From assembly GCA_949152475.1 (NCBI GenBank), contig CASCJZ010000035.1:1-64000 (forward strand): a DNA stretch of 64,000 bases, given 5' to 3'. The position numbers were made by a program, and so were the translations under genes. Below the pieces are notes generated by a model. That model was given only the letters and a program-made list of their open reading frames with translations. It had not been told where the DNA came from and did no database searches. Positions 47,805 through 61,580 of the stretch are shown here, piece after piece. Source of the stretch: Terebella lapidaria. Taxonomy: Eukaryota; Annelida; Polychaeta; Terebellida; Terebellidae. Every line of letters begins with the position of its first letter. The first letter of the stretch is position 1.

Positions 47805-50800
47805 ATTTATTCAGCGAGTATTTTCGGCTAACAGTTAGTCTAGGTACATAGTACATTGTGACATAATATGGGGCCGTTTCTGAGAGTTAATTTTTTGACC
47901 CCATGTTATAGCATAGGCGCTCATCGTATTTTATAATGGGGCATATCGTAAATTTTAAGTTAATTTATTCAGCGAGTATTTTCGGCTAACAGTTAGTCTA
48001 GGTACATAGTACATTGTGACATAATATGGGGCCGTTTCTGAGAGTTAATTTTTTGACCCCATGTTATAGCATAGGCGCTCATCGTATTTTATAATGGGGC
48101 ATATCGTAAATTTTAAGTTAATTTATTCAGCGAGTATTTTCGGCTAACAGTTAGTCTAGGTACATAGTACATTGTGACATAATATGGGGCCGTTTCTGAG
48201 AGTTAATTTTTTGACCCCATGTTATAGCATAGGCGCTCATCGTATTTTATAATGTTGCATATCGTAAATTTTAAGTTAATTTATTCAGCGAGTATTTTCG
48301 GCTAACAGTTAGTCTAGGTACATAGTACATTGTGACATAATATGGGGCCGTTTCTGAGAGTTAATTTTTTGACCCCATGTTATAGCATAGGCGCTCATCG
48401 TATTTTATAATGGGGCATATCGTAAATTTTAAGTTAATTTATTCAGCGAGTATTTTCGGCTAACAGTTAGTCTAGGTACATAGTACATTGTGACATAATA
48501 TGGGGCCGTTTCTGAGAGTTAATTTTTTGACCCCATGTTATAGCATAGGCGCTCATCGTATTTTATAATGGGGCATATCGTAAATTTTAAGTTAATTTAT
48601 TCAGCGAGTATTTTCGGCTAACAGTTAGTCTAGGTACATAGTACATTGTGACATAATATGGGGCCGTTTCTGAGAGTTAATTTTTTGACCCCATGTTATA
48701 GCATAGGCGCTCATCGTATTTTATAATGGGGCATATCGTAAATTTTAAGTTAATTTATTCAGCGAGTATTTTCGGCTAACAGTTAGTCTAGGTACATAGT
48801 ACATTGTGACATAATATGGGGCCGTTTCTGAGAGTTAATTTTTTGACCCCATGTTATAGCATAGGCGCTCATCGTATTTTATAATGGGGCATATCGTAAA
48901 TTTTAAGTTAATTTATTCAGCGAGTATTTTCGGCTAACAGTTAGTCTAGGTACATAGTACATTGTGACATAATATGGGGCCGTTTCTGAGAGTTAATTTT
49001 TTGACCCCATGTTATAGCATAGGCGCTCATCGTATTTTATAATGGGGCATATCGTAAATTTTAAGTTAATTTATTCAGCGAGTATTTTCGGCTAACAGTT
49101 AGTCTAGGTACATAGTACATTGTGACATAATATGGGGCCGTTTCTGAGAGTTAATTTTTTGACCCCATGTTATAGCATAGGCGCTCATCGTATTTTATAA
49201 TGGGGCATATCGTAAATTTTAAGTTAATTTATTCAGCGAGTATTTTCGGCTAACAGTTAGTCTAGGTACATAGTACATTGTGACATAATATGGGGCCGTT
49301 TCTGAGAGTTAATTTTTTGACCCCATGTTATAGCATAGGCGCTCATCGTATTTTATAATGGGGCATATCGTAAATTTTAAGTTAATTTATTCAGCGAGTA
49401 TTTTCGGCTAACAGTTAGTCTAGGTACATAGTACATTGTGACATAATATGGGGCCGTTTCTGAGAGTTAATTTTTTGACCCCATGTTATAGCATAGGCGC
49501 TCATCGTATTTTATAATGGGGCATATCGTAAATTTTAAGTTAATTTATTCAGCGAGTATTTTCGGCTAACAGTTAGTCTAGGTACATAGTACATTGTGAC
49601 ATAATATGGGGCCGTTTCTGAGAGTTAATTTTTTGACCCCATGTTATAGCATAGGCGCTCATCGTATTTTATAATGGGGCATATCGTAAATTTTAAGTTA
49701 ATTTATTCAGCGAGTATTTTCGGCTAACAGTTAGTCTAGGTACATAGTACATTGTGACATAATATGGGGCCGTTTCTGAGAGTTAATTTTTTGACCCCAT
49801 GTTATAGCATAGGCGCTCATCGTATTTTATAATGGGGCATATCGTAAATTTTAAGTTAATTTATTCAGCGAGTATTTTCGGCTAACAGTTAGTCTAGGTA
49901 CATAGTACATTGTGACATAATATGGGGCCGTTTCTGAGAGTTAATTTTTTGACCCCATGTTATAGCATAGGCGCTCATCGTATTTTATAATGGGGCATAT
50001 CGTAAATTTTAAGTTAATTTATTCAGCGAGTATTTTCGGCTAACAGTTAGTCTAGGTACATAGTACATTGTGACATAATATGGGGCCGTTTCTGAGAGTT
50101 AATTTTTTGACCCCATGTTATAGCATAGGCGCTCATCGTATTTTATAATGGGGCATATCGTAAATTTTAAGTTAATTTATTCAGCGAGTATTTTCGGCTA
50201 ACAGTTAGTCTAGGTACATAGTACATTGTGACATAATATGGGGCCGTTTCTGAGAGTTAATTTTTTGACCCCATGTTATAGCATAGGCGCTCATCGTATT
50301 TTATAATGGGGCATATCGTAAATTTTAAGTTAATTTATTCAGCGAGTATTTTCGGCTAACAGTTAGTCTAGGTACATAGTACATTGTGACATAATATGGG
50401 GCCGTTTCTGAGAGTTAATTTTTTGACCCCATGTTATAGCATAGGCGCTCATCGTATTTTATAATGGGGCATATCGTAAATTTTAAGTTAATTTATTCAG
50501 CGAGTATTTTCGGCTAACAGTTAGTCTAGGTACATAGTACATTGTGACATAATATGGGGCCGTTTCTGAGAGTTAATTTTTTGACCCCATGTTATAGCAT
50601 AGGCGCTCATCGTATTTTATAATGGGGCATATCGTAAATTTTAAGTTAATTTATTCAGCGAGTATTTTCGGCTAACAGTTAGTCTAGGTACATAGTACAT
50701 TGTGACATAATATGGGGCCGTTTCTGAGAGTTAATTTTTTGACCCCATGTTATAGCATAGGCGCTCATCGTATTTTATAATGGGGCATATCGTAAATTTT

Positions 50801-53800
50801 AAGTTAATTTATTCAGCGAGTATTTTCGGCTAACAGTTAGTCTAGGTACATAGTACATTGTGACATAATATGGGGCCGTTTCTGAGAGTTAATTTTTTGA
50901 CCCCATGTTATAGCATAGGCGCTCATCGTATTTTATAATGGGGCATATCGTAAATTTTAAGTTAATTTATTCAGCGAGTATTTTCGGCTAACAGTTAGTC
51001 TAGGTACATAGTACATTGTGACATAATATGGGGCCGTTTCTGAGAGTTAATTTTTTGACCCCATGTTATAGCATAGGCGCTCATCGTATTTTATAATGGG
51101 GCATATCGTAAATTTTAAGTTAATTTATTCAGCGAGTATTTTCGGCTAACAGTTAGTCTAGGTACATAGTACATTGTGACATAATATGGGGCCGTTTCTG
51201 AGAGTTAATTTTTTGACCCCATGTTATAGCATAGGCGCTCATCGTATTTTATAATGGGGCATATCGTAAATTTTAAGTTAATTTATTCAGCGAGTATTTT
51301 CGGCTAACAGTTAGTCTAGGTACATAGTACATTGTGACATAATATGGGGCCGTTTCTGAGAGTTAATTTTTTGACCCCATGTTATAGCATAGGCGCTCAT
51401 CGTATTTTATAATGGGGCATATCGTAAATTTTAAGTTAATTTATTCAGCGAGTATTTTCGGCTAACAGTTAGTCTAGGTACATAGTACATTGTGACATAA
51501 TATGGGGCCGTTTCTGAGAGTTAATTTTTTGACCCCATGTTATAGCATAGGCGCTCATCGTATTTTATAATGGGGCATATCGTAAATTTTAAGTTAATTT
51601 ATTCAGCGAGTATTTTCGGCTAACAGTTAGTCTAGGTACATAGTACATTGTGACATAATATGGGGCCGTTTCTGAGAGTTAATTTTTTGACCCCATGTTA
51701 TAGCATAGGCGCTCATCGTATTTTATAATGGGGCATATCGTAAATTTTAAGTTAATTTATTCAGCGAGTATTTTCGGCTAACAGTTAGTCTAGGTACATA
51801 GTACATTGTGACATAATATGGGGCCGTTTCTGAGAGTTAATTTTTTGACCCCATGTTATAGCATAGGCGCTCATCGTATTTTATAATGGGGCATATCGTA
51901 AATTTTAAGTTAATTTATTCAGCGAGTATTTTCGGCTAACAGTTAGTCTAGGTACATAGTACATTGTGACATAATATGGGGCCGTTTCTGAGAGTTAATT
52001 TTTTGACCCCATGTTATAGCATAGGCGCTCATCGTATTTTATAATGGGGCATATCGTAAATTTTAAGTTAATTTATTCAGCGAGTATTTTCGGCTAACAG
52101 TTAGTCTAGGTACATAGTACATTGTGACATAATATGGGGCCGTTTCTGAGAGTTAATTTTTTGACCCCATGTTATAGCATAGGCGCTCATCGTATTTTAT
52201 AATGGGGCATATCGTAAATTTTAAGTTAATTTATTCAGCGAGTATTTTCGGCTAACAGTTAGTCTAGGTACATAGTACATTGTGACATAATATGGGGCCG
52301 TTTCTGAGAGTTAATTTTTTGACCCCATGTTATAGCATAGGCGCTCATCGTATTTTATAATGGGGCATATCGTAAATTTTAAGTTAATTTATTCAGCGAG
52401 TATTTTCGGCTAACAGTTAGTCTAGGTACATAGTACATTGTGACATAATATGGGGCCGTTTCTGAGAGTTAATTTTTTGACCCCATGTTATAGCATAGGC
52501 GCTCATCGTATTTTATAATGGGGCATATCGTAAATTTTAAGTTAATTTATTCAGCGAGTATTTTCGGCTAACAGTTAGTCTAGGTACATAGTACATTGTG
52601 ACATAATATGGGGCCGTTTCTGAGAGTTAATTTTTTGACCCCATGTTATAGCATAGGCGCTCATCGTATTTTATAATGGGGCATATCGTAAATTTTAAGT
52701 TAATTTATTCAGCGAGTATTTTCGGCTAACAGTTAGTCTAGGTACATAGTACATTGTGACATAATATGGGGCCGTTTCTGAGAGTTAATTTTTTGACCCC
52801 ATGTTATAGCATAGGCGCTCATCGTATTTTATAATGGGGCATATCGTAAATTTTAAGTTAATTTATTCAGCGAGTATTTTCGGCTAACAGTTAGTCTAGG
52901 TACATAGTACATTGTGACATAATATGGGGCCGTTTCTGAGAGTTAATTTTTTGACCCCATGTTATAGCATAGGCGCTCATCGTATTTTATAATGGGGCAT
53001 ATCGTAAATTTTAAGTTAATTTATTCAGCGAGTATTTTCGGCTAACAGTTAGTCTAGGTACATAGTACATTGTGACATAATATGGGGCCGTTTCTGAGAG
53101 TTAATTTTTTGACCCCATGTTATAGCATAGGCGCTCATCGTATTTTATAATGGGGCATATCGTAAATTTTAAGTTAATTTATTCAGCGAGTATTTTCGGC
53201 TAACAGTTAGTCTAGGTACATAGTACATTGTGACATAATATGGGGCCGTTTCTGAGAGTTAATTTTTTGACCCCATGTTATAGCATAGGCGCTCATCGTA
53301 TTTTATAATGGGGCATATCGTAAATTTTAAGTTAATTTATTCAGCGAGTATTTTCGGCTAACAGTTAGTCTAGGTACATAGTACATTGTGACATAATATG
53401 GGGCCGTTTCTGAGAGTTAATTTTTTGACCCCATGTTATAGCATAGGCGCTCATCGTATTTTATAATGGGGCATATCGTAAATTTTAAGTTAATTTATTC
53501 AGCGAGTATTTTCGGCTAACAGTTAGTCTAGGTACATAGTACATTGTGACATAATATGGGGCCGTTTCTGAGAGTTAATTTTTTGACCCCATGTTATAGC
53601 ATAGGCGCTCATCGTATTTTATAATGGGGCATATCGTAAATTTTAAGTTAATTTATTCAGCGAGTATTTTCGGCTAACAGTTAGTCTAGGTACATAGTAC
53701 ATTGTGACATAATATGGGGCCGTTTCTGAGAGTTAATTTTTTGACCCCATGTTATAGCATAGGCGCTCATCGTATTTTATAATGGGGCATATCGTAAATT

Positions 53801-54634
53801 TTAAGTTAATTTATTCAGCGAGTATTTTCGGCTAACAGTTAGTCTAGGTACATAGTACATTGTGACATAATATGGGGCCGTTTCTGAGAGTTAATTTTTT
53901 GACCCCATGTTATAGCATAGGCGCTCATCGTATTTTATAATGGGGCATATCGTAAATTTTAAGTTAATTTATTCAGCGAGTATTTTCGGCTAACAGTTAG
54001 TCTAGGTACATAGTACATTGTGACATAATATGGGGCCGTTTCTGAGAGTTAATTTTTTGACCCCATGTTATAGCATAGGCGCTCATCGTATTTTATAATG
54101 GGGCATATCGTAAATTTTAAGTTAATTTATTCAGCGAGTATTTTCGGCTAACAGTTAGTCTAGGTACATAGTACATTGTGACATAATATGGGGCCGTTTC
54201 TGAGAGTTAATTTTTTGACCCCATGTTATAGCATAGGCGCTCATCGTATTTTATAATGGGGCATATCGTAAATTTTAAGTTAATTTATTCAGCGAGTATT
54301 TTCGGCTAACAGTTAGTCTAGGTACATAGTACATTGTGACATAATATGGGGCCGTTTCTGAGAGTTAATTTTTTGACCCCATGTTATAGCATAGGCGCTC
54401 ATCGTATTTTATAATGGGGCATATCGTAAATTTTAAGTTAATTTATTCAGCGAGTATTTTCGGCTAACAGTTAGTCTAGGTACATAGTACATTGTGACAT
54501 AATATGGGGCCGTTTCTGAGAGTTAATTTTTTGACCCCATGTTATAGCATAGGCGCTCATCGTATTTTATAATGGGGCATATCGTAAATTTTAAGTTAAT
54601 TTATTCAGCGAGTATTTTCGGCTAACAGTTAGTC

Positions 54635-54950
54635 TGGTACATAGTACATTGTGACATAAATATGGGGCCGTTCTGAGAGTTAAATTTTTTGACCCATGTT
54701 ATAGCATAGGCGCTCATCGTATTTTATAATGGGGCATAACGTAAATTTTAAGTTAATTATTCAGCGAGTTTTCGGCTAAACAGTTAGGTCTAGTACATAG
54801 TACATTGTGACATAATATGGGGCCGTTTCTGAGAGTTAATTTTTTGACCCCCATGTTATAGCATAGGCGGCTCATCGTATTTTATAATGGGGCATATCGT
54901 AAATTTTCAGTTAATTTATTCAGCGAGTATTTTCGGCTAACAGTTAGGTC
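54635..54950 (+). other. Indel-dense Sat-C monomers (possible sequence errors)
   Basis: Two neighbouring monomers carry about 15 differences, nearly all single-base gains or losses: AGTCTGGTAC, CATAAATATGG, CCGTTCTGAG, GACCCATG, GAGTTTTCGG, CTAAACAG, GACCCCCATG, GGCGGCTC, GTTAGGTCTAG. Flanking monomers for kilobases are almost perfect. The indel-rich pattern resembles an unpolished long-read stretch or an assembly seam more than biological divergence. Confidence 0.75.
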
Positions 54951-57900
54951 TAGGTACATAGTACATTGTGACATAATATGGGGCCGTTTCTGAGAGTTAA
55001 TTTTTTGACCCCATGTTATAGCATAGGCGCTCATCGTATTTTATAATGGGGCATATCGTAAAATTTAAGTTAATTTATTCAGCGAGTATTTTCGGCTAAC
55101 AGCTAGTCTAGGTACATAGTACATTGTGACATAATATGGGGCCGTTTCTGAGAGTTAATTTTTTGACCCCATGTTATAGCATAGGCGCTCATCGTATTTT
55201 ATAATGGGGCATATCGTAAATTTTAAGTTAATTTATTCAGCGAGTATTTTCGGCTAACAGTTAGTCTAGGTACATAGTACATTGTGACATAATATGGGGC
55301 CGTTTCTGAGAGTTAATTTTTTGACCCCATGTTATAGCATAGGCGCTCATCGTATTTTATAATGGGGCATATCGTAAATTTTAAGTTAATTTATTCAGCG
55401 AGTATTTTCGGCTAACAGTTAGTCTAGGTACATAGTACATTGTGACATAATATGGGGCCGTTTCTGAGAGTTAATTTTTTGACCCCATGTTATAGCATAG
55501 GCGCTCATCGTATTTTATAATGGGGCATATCGTAAATTTTAAGTTAATTTATTCAGCGAGTATTTTCGGCTAACAGTTAGTCTAGGTACATAGTACATTG
55601 TGACATAATATGGGGCCGTTTCTGAGAGTTAATTTTTTGACCCCATGTTATAGCATAGGCGCTCATCGTATTTTATAATGGGGCATATCGTAAATTTTAA
55701 GTTAATTTATTCAGCGAGTATTTTCGGCTAACAGTTAGTCTAGGTACATAGTACATTGTGACATAATATGGGGCCGTTTCTGAGAGTTAATTTTTTGACC
55801 CCATGTTATAGCATAGGCGCTCATCGTATTTTATAATGGGGCATATCGTAAATTTTAAGTTAATTTATTCAGCGAGTATTTTCGGCTAACAGTTAGTCTA
55901 GGTACATAGTACATTGTGACATAATATGGGGCCGTTTCTGAGAGTTAATTTTTTGACCCCATGTTATAGCATAGGCGCTCATCGTATTTTATAATGGGGC
56001 ATATCGTAAATTTTAAGTTAATTTATTCAGCGAGTATTTTCGGCTAACAGTTAGTCTAGGTACATAGTACATTGTGACATAATATGGGGCCGTTTCTGAG
56101 AGTTAATTTTTTGACCCCATGTTATAGCATAGGCGCTCATCGTATTTTATAATGGGGCATATCGTAAATTTTAAGTTAATTTATTCAGCGAGTATTTTCG
56201 GCTAACAGTTAGTCTAGGTACATAGTACATTGTGACATAATATGGGGCCGTTTCTGAGAGTTAATTTTTTGACCCCATGTTATAGCATAGGCGCTCATCG
56301 TATTTTATAATGGGGCATATCGTAAATTTTAAGTTAATTTATTCAGCGAGTATTTTCGGCTAACAGTTAGTCTAGGTACATAGTACATTGTGACATAATA
56401 TGGGGCCGTTTCTGAGAGTTAATTTTTTGACCCCATGTTATAGCATAGGCGCTCATCGTATTTTATAATGGGGCATATCGTAAATTTTAAGTTAATTTAT
56501 TCAGCGAGTATTTTCGGCTAACAGTTAGTCTAGGTACATAGTACATTGTGACATAATATGGGGCCGTTTCTGAGAGTTAATTTTTTGACCCCATGTTATA
56601 GCATAGGCGCTCATCGTATTTTATAATGGGGCATATCGTAAATTTTAAGTTAATTTATTCAGCGAGTATTTTCGGCTAACAGTTAGTCTAGGTACATAGT
56701 ACATTGTGACATAATATGGGGCCGTTTCTGAGAGTTAATTTTTTGACCCCATGTTATAGCATAGGCGCTCATCGTATTTTATAATGGGGCATATCGTAAA
56801 TTTTAAGTTAATTTATTCAGCGAGTATTTTCGGCTAACAGTTAGTCTAGGTACATAGTACATTGTGACATAATATGGGGCCGTTTCTGAGAGTTAATTTT
56901 TTGACCCCATGTTATAGCATAGGCGCTCATCGTATTTTATAATGGGGCATATCGTAAATTTTAAGTTAATTTATTCAGCGAGTATTTTCGGCTAACAGTT
57001 AGTCTAGGTACATAGTACATTGTGACATAATATGGGGCCGTTTCTGAGAGTTAATTTTTTGACCCCATGTTATAGCATAGGCGCTCATCGTATTTTATAA
57101 TGGGGCATATCGTAAATTTTAAGTTAATTTATTCAGCGAGTATTTTCGGCTAACAGTTAGTCTAGGTACATAGTACATTGTGACATAATATGGGGCCGTT
57201 TCTGAGAGTTAATTTTTTGACCCCATGTTATAGCATAGGCGCTCATCGTATTTTATAATGGGGCATATCGTAAATTTTAAGTTAATTTATTCAGCGAGTA
57301 TTTTCGGCTAACAGTTAGTCTAGGTACATAGTACATTGTGACATAATATGGGGCCGTTTCTGAGAGTTAATTTTTTGACCCCATGTTATAGCATAGGCGC
57401 TCATCGTATTTTATAATGGGGCATATCGTAAATTTTAAGTTAATTTATTCAGCGAGTATTTTCGGCTAACAGTTAGTCTAGGTACATAGTACATTGTGAC
57501 ATAATATGGGGCCGTTTCTGAGAGTTAATTTTTTGACCCCATGTTATAGCATAGGCGCTCATCGTATTTTATAATGGGGCATATCGTAAATTTTAAGTTA
57601 ATTTATTCAGCGAGTATTTTCGGCTAACAGTTAGTCTAGGTACATAGTACATTGTGACATAATATGGGGCCGTTTCTGAGAGTTAATTTTTTGACCCCAT
57701 GTTATAGCATAGGCGCTCATCGTATTTTATAATGGGGCATATCGTAAATTTTAAGTTAATTTATTCAGCGAGTATTTTCGGCTAACAGTTAGTCTAGGTA
57801 CATAGTACATTGTGACATAATATGGGGCCGTTTCTGAGAGTTAATTTTTTGACCCCATGTTATAGCATAGGCGCTCATCGTATTTTATAATGGGGCATAT

Positions 57901-60828
57901 CGTAAATTTTAAGTTAATTTATTCAGCGAGTATTTTCGGCTAACAGTTAGTCTAGGTACATAGTACATTGTGACATAATATGGGGCCGTTTCTGAGAGTT
58001 AATTTTTTGACCCCATGTTATAGCATAGGCGCTCATCGTATTTTATAATGGGGCATATCGTAAATTTTAAGTTAATTTATTCAGCGAGTATTTTCGGCTA
58101 ACAGTTAGTCTAGGTACATAGTACATTGTGACATAATATGGGGCCGTTTCTGAGAGTTAATTTTTTGACCCCATGTTATAGCATAGGCGCTCATCTTATT
58201 TTATAATGGGGCATATCGTAAATTTTCAGTTAATTTATTCAGCGAGTATTTTCGGCTAACAGTTAGTCTAGGTACATAGTACATTGTGACATAATATGGG
58301 GCCGTTTCTGAGAGTTAATTTTTTGACCCCATGTTATAGCATAGGCGCTCATCGTATTTTATAATGGGGCATATCGTAAAATTTAAGTTAATTTATTCAG
58401 CGAGTATTTTCGGCTAACAGTTAGTCTAGGTACATAGTACATTGTGACATAATATGGGGCCGTTTCTGAGAGTTAATTTTTTGACCCCATGTTATAGCAT
58501 AGGCGCTCATCGTATTTTATAATGGGGCATATCGTAAATTTTAAGTTAATTTATTCAGCGAGTATTTTCGGCTAACAGTTAGTCTAGGTACATAGTACAT
58601 TGTGACATAATATGGGGCCGTTTCTGAGAGTTAATTTTTTGACCCCATGTTATAGCATAGGCGCTCATCGTATTTTATAATGGGGCATATCGTAAATTTT
58701 AAGTTAATTTATTCAGGAGTATTTTCGGCTAACAGTTAGTCTAGGTACATAGTACATTGTGACATAATATGGGGCCGTTTCTGAGAGTTAATTTTTTGAC
58801 CCCATGTTATAGCATAGGCGCTCATCGTATTTTATAATGGGGCATATCGTAAATTTTAAGTTAATTTATTCAGCGAGTATTTTCGGCTAACAGTTAGTCT
58901 AGGTACATAGTACATTGTGACATAATATGGGGCCGTTTCTGAGAGTTAATTTTTTGACCCCATGTTATAGCATAGGCGCTCATCGTATTTTATAATGGGG
59001 CATATCGTAAATTTTAAGTTAATTTATTCAGCGAGTATTTTCGGCTAACAGTTAGTCTAGGTACATAGTACATTGTGACATAATATGGGGCCGTTTCTGA
59101 GAGTTAATTTTTTGACCCCATGTTATAGCATAGGCGCTCATCGTATTTTATAATGGGGCATATCGTAAATTTTAAGTTAATTTATTCAGCGAGTATTTTC
59201 GGCTAACAGTTAGTCTAGGTACATAGTACATTGTGACATAATATGGGGCCGTTTCTGAGAGTTAATTTTTTGACCCCATGTTATAGCATAGGCGCTCATC
59301 GTATTTTATAATGGGGCATATCATAAATTTTAAGTTAATTTATTCAGCGAGTATTTTCGGCTAACAGTTAGTCTAGGTACATAGTACATTGTGACATAAT
59401 ATGGGGCCGTTTCTGAGAGTTAATTTTTTGACCCCATGTTATAGCATAGGCGCTCATCGTATTTTATAATGGGGCATATCGTAAATTTTAAGTTAATTTA
59501 TTCAGCGAGTATTTTCGGCTAACAGTTAGTCTAGGTACATAGTACATTGTGACATAATATGGGGCCGTTTCTGAGAGTTAATTTTTTGACCCCATGTTAT
59601 AGCATAGGCGCTCATCGTATTTTATAATGGGGCATATCGTAAATTTTAAGTTAATTTATTCAGCGAGTATTTTCGGCTAACAGTTAGTCTAGGTACATAG
59701 TACATTGTGACATAATATGGGGCCGTTTCTGAGAGTTAATTTTTTGACCCCATGTTATAGCATAGGCGCTCATCGTATTTTATAATGGGGCATATCGTAA
59801 ATTTTAAGTTAATTTATTCAGCGAGTATTTTCGGCTAACAGTTAGTCTAGGTACATAGTACATTGTGACATAATATGGGGCCGTTTCTGAGAGTTAATTT
59901 TTTGACCCCATGTTATAGCATAGGCGCTCATCGTATTTTATAATGGGGCATATCGTAAATTTTAAGTTAATTTATTCAGCGAGTATTTTCGGCTAACAGT
60001 TAGTCTAGGTACATAGTACATTGTGACATAATATGGGGCCGTTTCTGAGAGTTAATTTTTTGACCCCATGTTATAGCATAGGCGCTCATCGTATTTTATA
60101 ATGGGGCATATCGTAAATTTTAAGTTAATTTATTCAGCGAGTATTTTCGGCTAACAGTTAGTCTAGGTACATAGTACATTGTGACATAATATGGGGCCGT
60201 TTCTGAGAGTTAATTTTTTGACCCCATGTTATAGCATAGGCGCTCATCGTATTTTATAATGGGGAATATCGTAAATTTTAAGTTAATTTATTCAGCGAGT
60301 ATTTTCGGCTAACAGTTAGTCTAGGTACATAGTACATTGTGACATAATATGGGGCCGTTTCTGAGAGTTAATTTTTTGACCCCATGTTATAGCATAGGCG
60401 CTCATCGTATTTTATAATGGGGCATATCGTAAATTTTAAGTTAATTTATTCAGCGAGTATTTTCGGCTAACAGTTAGTCTAGGTACATAGTACATTGTGA
60501 CATAATATGGGGCCGTTTCTGAGAGTTAATTTTTTGACCCCATGTTATAGCATAGGCGCTCATCGTATTTTATAATGGGGCATATCGTAAATTTTAAGTT
60601 AATTTATTCAGCGAGTATTTTCGGCTAACAGTTAGTCTAGGTACATAGTACATTGTGACATAATATGGGGCCGTTTCTGAGAGTTAATTTTTTGACCCCA
60701 TGTTATAGCATAGGCGCTCTGTCAGGAACGAGTTTGCTCAATAATGATACACAAACACAGGACATAAACTTGTAATATAATTTTAATAAAGTCGAAAGCA
60801 ATTTGATTACAAATGATGAATTATATAT

Positions 60829-60846
60829 ACACACACACACACACAC
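60829..60846 (+). repeat. (AC)9 microsatellite in the LTR
   Basis: Nine AC dinucleotides directly after TTATATAT. It lies in the downstream (R/U5) half of the LTR as read on the minus strand, where it appears as a GT run. Confidence 0.95.
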
Positions 60847-60913
60847 TCCACACTCACACCACTTCCACCCACACACTGCTGCTGATGTGTCTCACGACGA
60901 CGACACCGTAGAT

Positions 60914-60967
60914 GTAGCGACGTAGACGTAGCGACGAAAGTTCCGACGAAGCGACGTAAGTTCCAAC
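60914..60967 (+). repeat. Short degenerate tandem repeat in the LTR
   Basis: GTAGCGACGAAAGTTCCGAC (60928-60947) is followed by GAAGCGACGTAAGTTCCAAC (60948-60967), 17 of 20 positions alike, and preceded by a partial copy GTAGCGACGTAGAC (60914-60927). Confidence 0.75.
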
Positions 60968-61570
60968 GTAGGTAGATTCTGAGGTTATCACACACAGCCG
61001 ACGTATGTAGAGGCGTAGCATCCATATGCAGGGCTACACTACCCGCAGACGAGGAACACAAGGCGTAACACGTCCGTTCAGAGCTTTCACCCACAGCCAC
61101 CCGACGTAGGGGTGTAGCACGTCTGTGGTGTAGTAAATGACCCACAAGCAACAATTGCCTGCAGCGTCACGAGCGTCACGAACAGCTCCTGGAACACCGT
61201 CGTACACAGCACAACAACGACGGCTGCAGTCTCCAGCTCTCACCACGCACACACACAACACAGTCACGGGGAGTTGAACAGTATCTAAAACTAAACATAC
61301 GATCAAAATTACACACCAGAAATTACTGATATATTTACAACACTGTTAAGTAAAACACCCTTATACAGACTCACGGTTTGACTTGTCGTACAAATGCAAA
61401 GAATATACGTGCAGTGCAGGACTGGTAAAGTACACCGGCTTTAGTATAGCCGTCCACCAAAGTAGTAACAAGAATAACAGTAATTGGACCACGTCCTTCC
61501 AGAAGTTTCACAGCAATACGTCCTGACTGCCCACAGTTATGCGTCTGACAAATTCACTTGTAGTACCACA

Positions 61571-61580
61571 CATTTATAGA
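61571..61580 (-). promoter_or_regulatory. Candidate TATA box of the LTR promoter
   Basis: The minus strand reads TCTATAAATG, about 330 bp into the LTR from its upstream end, a reasonable place for a U3 promoter. A second AT-rich TATATATAA is near 60821-60829. No transcript start can be seen from sequence, so this is a suggestion only. Confidence 0.35.

Larger units (their letters stand above)
42191..60719 (+). repeat. Satellite C: 158-bp tandem array, about 117 copies
   Basis: GTACATAGTACATTGTGACA recurs every 158 bp (42191, 42349, 42507 and so on). The monomer also holds ATGGGGCCGTTTCTGAGAG, TAGCATAGGCGCTCATCG and ATTTATTCAGCGAG. Copies are almost identical; scattered single changes include CATGATATGG near 44424 and 44582, CGTACATTTT near 47196, AATGTTGCAT near 48255, and a 1-bp loss near 58715. 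No open reading frame longer than 60 codons is evident. The homogeneity exceeds that of Sat-A and Sat-B, suggesting recent expansion or strong homogenisation. I do not recognise the family. Confidence 0.97.

Noticed and set aside
10185..60719. CENP-B box (TTCGNNNNANNCGGG) in Sat-B or Sat-C
   Set aside because: TTCG occurs several times per Sat-B monomer (TTCGCTCTATAATTG, TTCGGAGAGACC), but none is followed by the required A and CGGG spacing on either strand by eye. None was found in Sat-C.
42191..60719. Sat-C as a mobile element or rolling-circle plasmid origin because of its dyads
   Set aside because: No open frame, no terminal structures and no replication-protein gene are present. Uniform 158-bp periodicity is fully explained as a satellite.
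60829..60846. (AC)n run as a Z-DNA regulatory element
   Set aside because: Eighteen bases of AC are common by chance in animal genomes and nothing around them supports a specific role.
60807..61306. Two overlapping minus-strand open frames of 115 and 90 codons
   Set aside because: They lie wholly inside the LTR, overlap in different frames, and partly translate the (AC)n run. No domain or homology was recognised.
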